Shown piece by piece: positions 54,328 through 64,000 of a stretch of DNA of 64,000 nt. This stretch comes from Gamarada debralockiae (taxonomy: Eukaryota > Ascomycota > Leotiomycetes > Helotiales > Hyphodiscaceae), in NCBI GenBank assembly GCA_002803225.1, contig NXFV01001816.1, forward strand, positions 17,655 through 81,654, read 5' to 3'. Numbering within the stretch: position 1 is the first letter of the stretch; every line of letters starts with the position of its first letter. Both the position numbers and the translations under genes were made by a program. The notes under the pieces are model-generated. The model ran no database searches and was not told where the DNA came from. It was given only the letters and a program-made list of their open reading frames with translations.

Positions 54328-55140
54328 TCAAATCTCACCCCTCCGTCTCCTTCCCTCCTCCCATTCCTCATCATATCTATCCCTCTTTCTCGTCCTGCTC
54401 CGTCCCCCGTCCCGTCCACTCCCACTCCTACTCCTCCCGACCTCATGACCCCCCAAACCACCCAACAGTGCACCTCCAAGCGTCCCCAGCCCCGGCGCAA
54501 TCAAATCCCCAATCGCGCCTCCTCCAAACGCTCCCCAGAACGTATTCCTGCTCGTATGGTCTTTCTTTCCTCGCGCTTTGTCGGCCCATGTCAAGGGTCG
54601 AGCCGAGGGATGCACGTAGTCGATATCACGATCTCGATGTCGATGCCTCGACCGAGATCGAGATCGTGACCTATCCCTTGAGTCATCGCGCGAGCCAGAG
54701 CTATCGCTCGATTGTGAAGGCGAGCGTCTTCGACCATGCGATCTGTGGCGTCGTCTGTGACGCTCGTAATCCCTTGGACTGGGCGGTTCGGAGGAGGAGC
54801 GCGTGGGACGTATATGTTCGGGGAAGAATTGCGGTGCTTGCGCTTGGGTTTGCGCGTATGGAGGCTGGGTTTGGGTGGATAGTGAGAAGGGAGGTCGCTG
54901 TTGGAGTTGCTGGCTTGGAGGAGGGAGGAAGGGCTGCTGAAAGGGCTGAGGTTGAGGCGTGCTAAGAAAGGTGGGCCGTTGATAGGGGCTCGATGGTTGT
55001 GGATATGGGTAAGAAGGTTTGTTGTGCTGTGGTGCGGGGGAGGATTGAGATGAGTAGCCCTGGTATTGTGGTGATGGATCTGGTGGTGGGTAGGGTGTGG
55101 GGTTTTGTGGATGGCCTTGGTAGTATTCTTGCGCTGTCAT
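54328..55140 (-). CDS. Pro/Gln- and RS-rich glycine-zipper protein
   Basis: A single-exon 270-residue protein. Residues 1-110 are Pro/Gln/Tyr-rich and disordered. Residues 115-175 are Arg/Ser-rich with an SR-repeat core (RDRSRSRSRSRHRHRDRD), typical of splicing-linked or phospho-regulated regions. At 200-235 a glycine zipper (FGGGAIGDLIAPGLGTLGG and ALLGGLGG) could form a hairpin in or on a membrane. The C-terminus is again Arg-rich. No enzyme domain is present. The low-complexity DNA gives long antisense frames on the plus strand that are not genes. Confidence 0.7.
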   Translation of the reverse strand: MTAQEYYQGHPQNPTPYPPPDPSPQYQGYSSQSSPAPQHNKPSYPYPQPSSPYQRPTFLSTPQPQPFQQPFLPPPSQQLQQRPPFSLSTQTQPPYAQTQAQAPQFFPEHIRPTRSSSEPPSPRDYERHRRRHRSHGRRRSPSQSSDSSGSRDDSRDRSRSRSRSRHRHRDRDIDYVHPSARPLTWADKARGKKDHTSRNTFWGAFGGGAIGDLIAPGLGTLGGALLGGLGGHEVGRSRSGSGRDGGRSRTRKRDRYDEEWEEGRRRRGEI

Positions 55141-57040
55141 TTTGTAGATATACTATTAGGTATGCAAATCGTCTGAAAGCGAAAGGGAAATATTCACGAT
55201 GGTGTTGAGGGCTGAGCGATATTATGCTGAAACCTGGTGGCTGAGCACGAGGTCAAGAGACGCTGAGATATTTTAACGTCATCTTGCATATAGCAGCTGC
55301 TCATGTAAGACGATTCGGCACTCGCGGACGTACCAACGCGTCAAAAACTAATCTTTCCTACATAGAAACGGTAAACAATGGACATAACGCATTTCCAGGG
55401 AGAAACGGAGGTAAGGCAAAACAGAAAACCTTCTCTCCGTTGCATAGGAAGTGGGTTATGCTCGATTAGGCGACGTGGAGATGCTTCGAGGCGGGGGAGA
55501 AGGTGGGGCAATGTGCCGCAAAGTTACCAGCCTATCCGCATAAGTCCGTGTTTTTAGGGGCAAAGAGCCCTAAAGAAATTTTTAACTTAACCAATTCTTT
55601 ATATAACTATATTAGTTCCATTATCAGTCTTATTTAGCATCTTTTGTCTTTCGTCATCTAAAGTTATATAAGAATAACTCGTAGTTATTTTGTAAGAATA
55701 AATTAAAATCGGTCATTTGGTCGGGATAAGGCCAAAATCAACGAAATCACGCCCTGAAGGGTCGCTAAAAACACGAACTTATGCTCGTTACGGCGAGGCT
55801 GTCTTTCAGCATCGCCCCACCACCCTTTTGCTGCCATGAGCCTATGAAAATCATTTCCTGCCGCTCCCCGTTCCCTATTCGTATAATGAATTAAATCACT
55901 AAGGCCCAACTAGCTAGTCCGACACATCACCAAATATTACTTTTCCTCTCTCCCGAATGCTCTCCTGACACATTTGGCACCTGACGATAAACGACTTAAA
56001 GAGGGTGATGATTTCCGAATCTTCGCCTGACTATTTGTTCGGCAGATGACTCCCATAACACCCAAATTAATTTGTATGACCTGTATAACACCCTGAGTCG
56101 AAAGATTTCGGATGAATATTCTTGTCTCAAACCGAGCTAAGCTTTGCAATTGACGGAAGAGGATTGTTCTTGTGGAGGTTGAGAGGTGTGTGAGAGAGTC
56201 GGGTGAACCATCCAGACTTTCCGTTTACTAAAGATGATTTTCTGGTTCCGGGATCTTGAAGACGTGAGAACGATTCAGAGTACCAAGAACAAATAGATGA
56301 GCTCAACAGAAGTGAAAGATGAAATGCGATAGCGGAGGCTCACGGCTATTTCCATTGTATTACACTAGGAACACATTATAAAGATTTAAAATCAATCAGT
56401 GGAGCGATTTTGAGTATTAGGGAGGGACAAAAACTTATTGAGCTAAAGCAAAGGGTCCCTACAAAAGGAGGACATGCCGCGGAACAAACTCCTCAGTACA
56501 ATGATATCTTCACGGACAGTACTAATAAAAGAGGACTCACCTCTTAAAGACTGGAAATAGTACAGGAGTTGGTGGGATTCGCTCATTTGCATTTCTTTAC
56601 TCTTGGTCTTCATTTCATTTTTGAGCTGGGGTTCGGATCGCTTTGGCTCTCACGACTTCTTTCAGCCACATGCAAAAAAGAGGGACAGCTGTCGAGAACA
56701 TCCTCGCGATTTGCTCCACGTCAACTTCAAAGATGGCATCATCGTATTCATAGCACACATGTGTTATTGCGGAAAGGAAAGCGAAGGGTTTGCTCAAGCA
56801 AGAAAAGCCGATGTTGGTGAGGCACCGCGATGATGATTTTGATTTTGATATTGGGGATGCTCTTTTGTACGGAACCGGCGTGATGCCAAAGCTCATCTAT
56901 TCTCAAGTATGGCGCGCCTTTGACTCGCTATCACATAAGTTTGGACACTTCGGTTGATCTTTGTTTGTGGAGCGGCGACTTATGAACTTAAATCAGTATG
57001 ATTCATGTGCTTTTTCGCATGAGGGTCAGTCAGGCTTTCA
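55141..57040. other. Gene-poor stretch with AT-rich insertion-like segment
   Basis: About 55550-55900 is AT-rich and repeat-like. Frames at 56569-56896 on both strands are short; one (plus, 56603-56833) has HVNFKDGIIVFIAHMCYCG, possibly a remnant of a gene I cannot name. Nothing else is supported. Confidence 0.4.
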
Positions 57041-59304
57041 TCAGATAACCGAAGAATCGAACCCTGAAAAGAGATTGCTCCAGTCAAAGCTGCCGACATC
57101 GATCCCCTGTTCAAAACTTTGAGCCAACTCATTGAAGTAGGACGACAAATCCCCCCCGTTTGCAAGTCCATCATCGGCCATATTGATGCTACTAGCCTCA
57201 TTACTTCCAGGAACGCTTGATGAAGCCCTCGGTATCGGCACCACAGCAGGTCCGCTATATGGCTGGGTGGTATCAGCGTTGTAAACCATTGTTCCACCCG
57301 ATGCTGTCGAAAGCTGCTCACTGCCAATCCCGGGCTTCAGCGGCTGCTGCCCAGCATGCTTCAGTGGCAATACCTCGTGCTTGCGCAGTACGTGCATCAG
57401 CGAGTCTAGGAATTTGGCAGCTGTCTCTGACTCATGTCTTGCCTCTTCAAGTATCCGAATCGCGCCGGCAATCTCCCCTCGCTGTTCCTCTTGTTGCGAT
57501 GACGACTTGTTGTAACATAGGTCCATGAGGACTACGATGCTCGCCATGAAGACTGCCACAAAGAGCCTAAGGAATTTGTAGCGTGTTACAGTACCGAGTC
57601 CTGAATTTCCTAGCTGTAATTCAGTCCGTATGACGTTACGGGCAGACTGGAGGCATATTTCTCGGGAGGAAGAATATGCAGAATCCACAAATCCGCGACG
57701 GAAATATGGGAAGTGAAGTGTGCACCGTTGTGCATAGAGAAGGGAGTAGAACGTGTAACCTTGGTGGACGATGTTTGCCGCCCGTGGTGGATCGAGCCGG
57801 TAGGTCGCGGTAAGATCTGCTATCGACATGGAAAAGAATGATGGAGTATCATTTATAAGCAGTTGCAGCTCAGTATCGATATCCATAACAACATCGTGGC
57901 TTGGGCCGCCGGCATGCGCCATTATGAGAGGAGTGCGATCAACCATGCTGCGTGATATCTCGGATAGACGGATTCTTTGCAACGAGTATGACATTGTGGT
58001 CGGTTGAGATAATGGCTGTTCGATGTGGCTCATGCCATCTATAAGGTCCTCGTCGTTGACGTTCAGAGGTTTTTTGACTAACATGTGACGCGGATGACAC
58101 TGATAAACGCCTTGAGCGCCATTAATCCTCGCAGGGACAAACCTGAAAAGCCGTCAGTTCGATCTTGTCATTCCGGGGACGGAAACAAACCAATCAGACG
58201 CAACAAACCAATCAGACGCAACCAGATACCACCATACTCTCCGTCCGATCTCTGTCTGAGCTGAGTTTGCCAACATCGCATTAGATGGATGGTCCAGAAA
58301 ATGGAGTCCTAGCTCTCTTGCCAGTAGAAAAGCCATATTAAACAAGGACTTGCATCTTCGAGAGAATCCTTCCATATTTAACAATACGAACAATGTAATA
58401 CTGATCCCTTGTATACCTTCTATCGATACGCATGTTGTTCTATGGGAAATATCGAGCACATCCTCAGTCGCTTTGACCCACAACGGCGACTGGCTGGTGG
58501 CTTCTGCACATGTAGAGAATAAGCCACGTTCACAGTCGCGTCGTACCCAGCAGTGGGTACAGCTCGCAAATATGCTAAGGAGCAGAATTATATTCCCGGA
58601 CTTGACCTGGCCTTGCTGCTTCAAACAACCATAGACTTCGTCGAGGATAGCCGGAAGTGAGGGAGTATGAACGACATGATGGACATGGTCAATGTCTTGA
58701 ATGAATTTTTCGAGTAGTATCTTGGCTTCGGGATACTGTGGCAGCCAGACACATCTTAATAGCTCACAGCCTGTAGAAGAAAGGTATGAGTTTTGATTGA
58801 CGTATGGCTGTGCCTCCATTATTTGCTGGATCGGACAAATCCTGAACACGACTTTATTTGACGGTGTTTTATCCTGCTGATTGTCAGATCCGGATACTGC
58901 GTTAGACAGAGGATATTAACCGAGAGGTCTTGACCTCTGTAGATACTCTCGAGCCAAGCAACATCATTATCCAGGTGCTCGATTTGAGGCGATAGAGTCA
59001 GTCTGTGTGCCTGCTGTGCATGAGTGTCAGAGCCCTCAGAATGCTGCTTTACGCTTTCGTTCTGCTGTAATTTCTGATTCTCCACAAGCTCCTCCAGCTT
59101 ACGAATGCGTTCAAGAAGTTCAGGCTCTGAAGCACTGAGAGTTCCGGGCGAAGGTCGAGCGGGATTTTCCAGTTCGCAAAGGATGCCGCGAGATACGCAA
59201 TTAGAGCATGGGGCTTCTCTGCTGCAGCGCAGCTTCCGGGACCTACAGAAGCGACAGGAAACGGGTCTTTGACGGGCACTATGCATTTGCTGGTCTCTAG
59301 GCAT
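57041..59304 (-). CDS. Zn2Cys6 transcription factor
   Basis: Three exons (59304-58921, 58876-58191, 58142-57041) encode 723 residues. The zinc cluster is CRFCRSRKLRCSREAPCSNC and VSRGILC (C-x2-C-x6-C-x5-C-x2-C-x6-C). A coiled-coil follows (ELLERIRKLEELVENQKLQ). The fungal_trans domain contains IFASCTHCWVRRD and TEIGRRVWWYLVASDW. The second intron has two possible donors 18 bp apart (after 58191 or after 58209) because an 18-bp tandem duplication spans the exon end. The first gives VASDWFVASDWFVPARING, the second VASDWFVPARING and 717 residues. I chose the ATG at 59304; an in-frame ATG at 59370 would add 22 residues. Confidence 0.85.
58186..58221 (-). repeat. 18-bp tandem duplication across a splice donor
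   Basis: The unit CAAACCAATCAGACGCAA occurs twice (58186-58203 and 58204-58221). On the coding strand it duplicates the end of exon 2 and the first bases of the intron, creating two identical donors. Confidence 0.85.
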
Positions 59305-59403
59305 TACGGCGACGGATTTCCCACGGAGATGAAGATGAAAAATATCACGTTGACAGATAAAAAGAGCCACTTGCTTTTGGCTTTGCCTGGTATCGGATTC
59401 GTC

Positions 59404-59416
59404 GCGGACTTTCCGC
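59404..59416. promoter_or_regulatory. Palindrome GCGGA-CTT-TCCGC upstream of the Zn2Cys6 gene
   Basis: A perfect inverted repeat with CGG-N5-CCG spacing, 100 bp before the start at 59304. Zn2Cys6 factors bind such sites, so autoregulation is possible. The gap between the two flanking genes (59305-59541) holds nothing else. Confidence 0.4.
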
Positions 59417-59541
59417 GGAGCCGGGGGGCAGGGGCACTAGAGCGAGATTACGGTGGGCGATTGTTACAAAAACCGCAACATCTTTGACCTAACCTTAGAA
59501 ACTATGGATATCCACTTAATTCTCTTTCTTCGTACGAAACT

Positions 59542-60330
59542 ATGGCCCCTTCTCGAAAGAACTTCGATAGTATGAAAGAGGAGATTGGTGATTGGTATCT
59601 TTTTGAAGGTATTACACCTCCTGGTCTCTGCACACGTGTGCAAGAGGGACTTGGAATTGAAGTTAAACCTCGTATGATAGAGACTCAATTAAAGGAATGG
59701 GGATTTATGAAGTATACTTCTCGAGTTCAGAGTTCAACTGAGTTCCGCTTGACTATTACAATCCTCTTTCAATGATTGTAGAACGATGTCTTAATCGTTC
59801 ACCGATTGAAGAAGAATGGGACTGAGATCACTTAGTAAATGGTGACTGAGATTCAAAAAGAGTTAGGTCTTCTTTGACGAAGAAGTGTTTAATACAGGCG
59901 AGGACAGGTTATGTATAGGCAGGGTTACGGACCGCAAGGACGAGATCACAGCGAGAGGACCCCTTAAACTCATCCGAAAGGATTACATGATCTCGTTACT
60001 AGTTAAGAGGTTCTTATGCTAATGATTAGTACTTGTCTCATAATTAACTGTATTTGCGGGTTGAGCAGCATATGGTACTGGCTGCTAGCAGGGTCCGTGA
60101 GGCGTTCGCGGGCGGTCTAGTATATACTAATGAACAGATTATAGTCTATAAGTATCTGTAAAAGTTCCAAGAGAACCCCATAGTTGAGTTGCGGACAGTG
60201 GTCCATCTCTATGTCCGTAGCATAGTCTGGGTCATAGAAGAAGAGCTGAGTGAAGGAAGAGATTTGTCCCTTAGCTGGCTGTAGAGAGCCTTGATAGTGG
60301 AAGAGCTCGCCGTAGATCTGAAAACACTAA
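59542..60330 (+). mobile_element. Degraded repeat-family gene (transposon or integrase-like remnant)
   Basis: The first frame (59542-59775) encodes a helical domain (MKEEIGDWYLFEGITPPGLC, then RMIETQLKEWGF), resembling the HTH start of repetitive fungal integrase-like genes. Downstream, in broken frames, come VREAFAGGLVYTNEQIIVYK (near 60090-60150) and ELRTVVHLYVRSIVWVIEEE (near 60186-60245). Stops are frequent. Both pieces look like one old gene of a multicopy family. The family name is uncertain. Confidence 0.45.
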
Positions 60331-61455
60331 ACTCTACTATATAAGTTAACCTGAATATCCTTATTATAGCTTATAGTGGTAAAAGCGAGAGCTGAGTTAT
60401 ATTTACGGATATGTTTCTAGAACTCGTAGGCACGTGGGGTATCGTCCGTCAAGAGGCTCCGTAAATCAGCCAGCGTGGGCCGTGAAGGCTCTAAAGTACC
60501 CTAGTATCGTGAGGGGAGGGGCGCTAAGATACTACTTCTGGTAACTATGCCACTATTCAAACTACCACCCTCTCACCCCCCCGTCTCTCCTCAGATCGCG
60601 AGTGAGTAATGCTTTAGGGTATAAAGGCCTGTAATGAATCACTAGACTTACTTCCTTAGCGCTTACGCTACTACGCTAATAGAGTAATTATAAAGGATAA
60701 GTATTATAAGCAATATCCTGTTATAGGGCAAATACGAAGGCAGCGGGCATTGAAATGAGGTAATACCTAAATAAGAGCTTAAAATACTAAAATCTCTACG
60801 TTTTTAAGCTCTTATATAAAATCACTCTAATACAAGAAATTCTTAATTAAGGGCTTATAAGATAGAGGAGAAGTAGCTCTATAATTATATATAAATTTTA
60901 AGAAAATTAAACTTAGGGAATATTTATTATCGTGACAAAAGATAAGGAGTTGCGCGTGGCCTTCGTATCTCTAATCAATTCCGCCCGATTTCAATGCCTA
61001 GGCACTTTAATTATAATAGATTTAGTCGCGATTTATTATAAAATAGTAAGGGATATATAAATTAAGAGAATAGGTAAGTAAGATTAAGTATAAAGGATAT
61101 AGTTAAAAGTTTAAGTGAAATTAAGCCTTAAGGATACACTAAAAGCCTTATAAATAGCTTAAAGGGTATATTTTTAGTGATTAATACCCTATATTTTTAG
61201 GCCTCATATACTAGAATTATAGGCATTAGGATTCTGCCGCGTTTCGCCGCCCGATTATCGATTGTAACCGCTCAATCGCAATCGATCGCCGATTGCCCGA
61301 TTATCGACTGCACTGGTTTACAGTGATTGGTCATTTCTAGGCGAATAAAATAATGCCTTAGCCCGTGATTGCTGCCCAACTCGACAAAAATCGTCGCGAT
61401 TTCATGCTCATAGTACTGGTCTTAAAGCTGCAAATTTGATCTTTTCTTGCGATGA
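60331..61455. other. AT-rich, RIP-like non-coding block
   Basis: From about 60640 to 61230 the sequence is strongly AT- and TpA-rich with short repeated words (GCCTTATAAA-like), as expected of repeat DNA mutated by RIP. A set of CGATTG/CAATCG-containing words follows at about 61250-61310. No gene is present. Confidence 0.5.
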
Positions 61456-63797
61456 ATGGGAATAAAGAATCTAAGGGAATGCTCGAAGGCGACGAGTCGG
61501 CCGACCAAGCAAACAAGCGTGAGCGAAAGTCCAACTATATGGAATTCGGATTTTGACTCATCACTACTAGGTTTAGCATCTCCGACTGATCTTGTCATTC
61601 AAGACGATCAGGGAACACTATCTCTCTGCCACGCTTGCCGCTCCTGTTTTGGTGTGCCAGGAGATCGGCTTGTAACAGGTTTGGTTCCCCCGTTTTACCG
61701 TACGGCCGAGGTGCTGGGAGGGTACCACGTCAACTACGAAAGCTGGGATGCTGCTATCAAGCAAGGCTGCCGCTGTTGCTGCCTTGTACAGGAAGCTATG
61801 CCCTCCAGCATCCTAGCAATTCTGAGCAGCAAAGAAAGTAGAGAGTCGGTCATTGGCAACCAAGATCTTTTCCAAACGCGCTCCGAATACACAGTCGAAT
61901 TCGCCGGTGGGGATCGGCCTTGTGAGGTTTGGATCTATTTGTATCTGAAGGACCTTTCATCTCCAGACTCGCCACGCCTTGATTGGGATGGAGTCGAGTT
62001 CGTCTTAAGATGGGCCGGTATGTGCGAGGAGTTGCAAATCCTCTTTGTGACATTCCTCTATGATGCTGACAAAGGCTTAGATGCTCAACCGAAGACTCAT
62101 TTCGAGGATGTGGGATGCAGGACTGATTCGAGTTCGTCATGGAGTTGTATTACTAATTGGCTTGTAACCTGCACGCAGACCCACCTCTCGTGTCAAGAGG
62201 CAAATTCGGAGGCCGAACCTTGGTATCCTACGCGACTCTTGGATCTCGGTACTCAGTTGGGAGACAACCTGGTTAAGCTTACTGAAACTTCGGAGACTAA
62301 GCCTGACGGCCCGTATATTACGCTCAGCCACTGTTGGGGCAACGGCAGTCCAGTCCAGGTTACCACAGAGAACATCCAAGACTTCAAGGTGGAAGTCCCT
62401 CGTTTGCCGAAGACCTTTAAAGACGCAGTTCTTGTCGCCCGCAGACTACAGGCCCGGTATCTCTGGATAGACAGTCTTTGCATTGTCCAGGATGATGCAA
62501 AAGACTGGGCTGATGAGTCAGCTCTCATGGACAAGGTGTACCAGAACGCACTGTGTAATATCGCTGCCACGGCTGCTTCAGACTGCAACGCAGGCTTGTT
62601 CTTTGAAAGATCGCCTCTGTTTTTTCCCTTTATGATCCCAACAGGGCAGTCAAATCTAGAAGTGATTGAGAAGTCGGTTGTCGGCCGAGATATTGAAGCA
62701 GCACCACTGCAGAGGGTAAGTCTGCATCAAATAACGAGACTGTAAGACAGGCGGCTAACTTATGGGTCGACTAGAGAGCCTGGGTTTACCAAGAACGAAT
62801 GCTATCACCGCGAGTTGTGCACTTTGCGCAGAAACAGCTCTACTGGGAATGCAACGAGCTCTGCGCCAGCGAGACTTTCCCTGAGAAGCTTCCAGACCGA
62901 GTACATGTGCGATACTACGGAAAGCAAGAACTTTCCAGGAAGATAGAAGAACTTAGTTCAACACCTCCGTCGGAGGTCTCTGACTGGAAATTGCCAATCT
63001 ACCTCGAGTCGCGACGCTACCGCTTGTGGACACACGTTGTCCGGATGTACACGAACCGAGCTTTAAGGTTCCACTCTGATAAACTCCCAGCCTTATCCGG
63101 AATTGCGAAGTATCTAGAGCTTTTCCTTGGACCTACCTACCTTGCTGGGCTTTGGAGAAACCAGTGCATGGTCGCCCAACTCGCCTGGTACACAGCATCT
63201 CCTTCCCTCTCCCAGGGACCGTGGAAATATATGACGCCAACTTGGACCTGGGCCGCAACAGACCTGCCGGTGGACTTTTGTCGTTTCCTCAATTTTGTAA
63301 TACATGGGGGCCAGGAGTGCCTCGGGGACACATGCACCATCCTAGATGCGCAAACAACCCTTGCCACTGAGGATCCCAAAGGACCGGTGGACGGCGGATT
63401 CCTTCTGATGGAAGGGCACCTTAACCGCATTTCAGTCCGATCCGGCGAAGCATACCTAGACGACACGAAAATCGATCTCAAGATCTACTTCGATAAGCCC
63501 ATCCACGGGCCTAGCGATTTTTATCTTTTCTCGCTCTATATCGTTAAAGAACTAGACTATTCCAACGATCACGAATGTGGCGACTGGAGAGATTTTATTA
63601 GTTATTTGGTTCTGACCCCAATTCAAGGGCGCCAAGGTTCTTATGAGCGTTGCGGGGTTGCCACGGCAGAGTACTTCTTTCCCCAGGCCAGGAGAAAAAG
63701 GTCGCCTGAGCCGCCGTGGGGGACCAATAGTGGACACGACATACCTTCGGAGGAGTTCCTAGGCCATGAAAGGGGACATAGAATCCGTATTTTTTGA
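61456..63797 (+). CDS. HET-domain protein (heterokaryon incompatibility)
   Basis: Exons 61456-62715 and 62775-63797 (59-bp intron, GTAAGT...GACTAG, phase 0) encode 760 residues. The N-terminal quarter has paired cysteines (SLCHACRSC, then CRCCCLVQ). The HET core starts at GPYITLSHCWGNGSPVQVTT, continues with KTFKDAVLVARRL, ARYLWIDSLCIVQDDAKDW and YQNALCNIAATAASD, and crosses the intron into RAWVYQERMLSPRVVHFA. WTHVVRMYTNRALRF and KYLELFLGPTYLAGLWR follow, typical of this HET subfamily. The C-terminal part is unassigned. HET proteins cause cell death on nonself contact. It is the intact counterpart of the dead gene at 24890-27119 and is flanked by AT-rich repeat DNA. Confidence 0.9.
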
Positions 63798-64000
63798 AGA
63801 CTCTTTTCTTGACAGACGGATAATACCTATTATTAAGGGTACGTTCGTCGGATCTACCTGATTACTTTGTTCCTCTTATCACTACAATTGGGTTAAGGGC
63901 TGCACGTGTTATGATACAACCCGACTATTATAGCCCGTGTGTTGGGTATTGAAGTGTCTAGAAGCTTCTAGTATACGGCTGACAAATACAAGTGGCAAAT
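63798..64000. other. Intergenic, window end
   Basis: Nothing is recognised. Confidence 0.4.

Noticed and set aside
54165..54965. Long plus-strand frame (266 codons) opposite the RS-rich gene
   Set aside because: It is the antisense of low-complexity Pro/Arg/Ser DNA; its composition and lack of motifs mark it as a shadow.

Overview
The window is nuclear DNA of a filamentous ascomycete (Pezizomycotina; the style suggests Leotiomycetes/Helotiales, but that is a guess). The evidence is many short GT-AG introns (42-107 bp) with CTAAC/CTGAC-like branch sites, several Zn2Cys6 transcription factors, three HET-domain genes, secreted carbohydrate-active proteins, no operons or Shine-Dalgarno sites, and AT-rich repeat debris. 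Most genes were rebuilt here by hand from split reading frames, checking splice phase at each junction.

Layout. 0-6.5 kb: the tail of a probable transcription factor, a cis-aconitate decarboxylase-like gene, then a 3.2-kb block bounded by 40-bp inverted repeats and TA dinucleotides that carries an intact HET gene, then a small secreted ten-cysteine protein. 6.5-12.6 kb: decayed DNA with a Reg1-like pseudogene. 12.6-15.4 kb: two divergent mitochondrial housekeeping genes (AIM32-like and MTQ1/HemK-like). 15.4-32 kb: a mixture of dead and live genes. Dead: a membrane aspartyl protease, an MDR oxidoreductase, a HET gene, C2H2 finger fragments, a nonsense-interrupted small gene and a frameshifted aspartic-protease-like gene. 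Live: GH76, a zinc-finger-less transcription factor and small unknowns. 32-37 kb: a cysteine-rich protein, a caspase-like protein with a predicted membrane tail, and a small two-helix membrane protein.

37.7-48.7 kb is a coherent catabolic cluster: FAD aromatic hydroxylase, extradiol (meta-cleavage) dioxygenase, fumarylacetoacetate-hydrolase-family enzyme, Zn2Cys6 regulator and MFS transporter. The expected logic is uptake, ring hydroxylation, meta ring opening and C-C bond hydrolysis or further processing of the cleavage product. Two of its control regions share a CGG-N16-CCG site that begins CGGAATAAC in both, a candidate operator for the cluster regulator.

49-59.3 kb: a SAP-2EXR protein, a Kes1/Osh4-type sterol/PI4P carrier, a GDSL-like secreted protein that lacks its expected catalytic residues, a glycine-zipper RS-rich protein and another Zn2Cys6 factor. 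59.5-61.4 kb: transposon-like remnant and AT-rich DNA. 61.4-63.8 kb: a third HET gene, intact.

The strongest leads are the terminal-repeat-bounded HET gene, the fungal meta-cleavage cluster with its shared operator-like motif, the caspase-like membrane protein, and the unusual number of genes broken by single-base indels.
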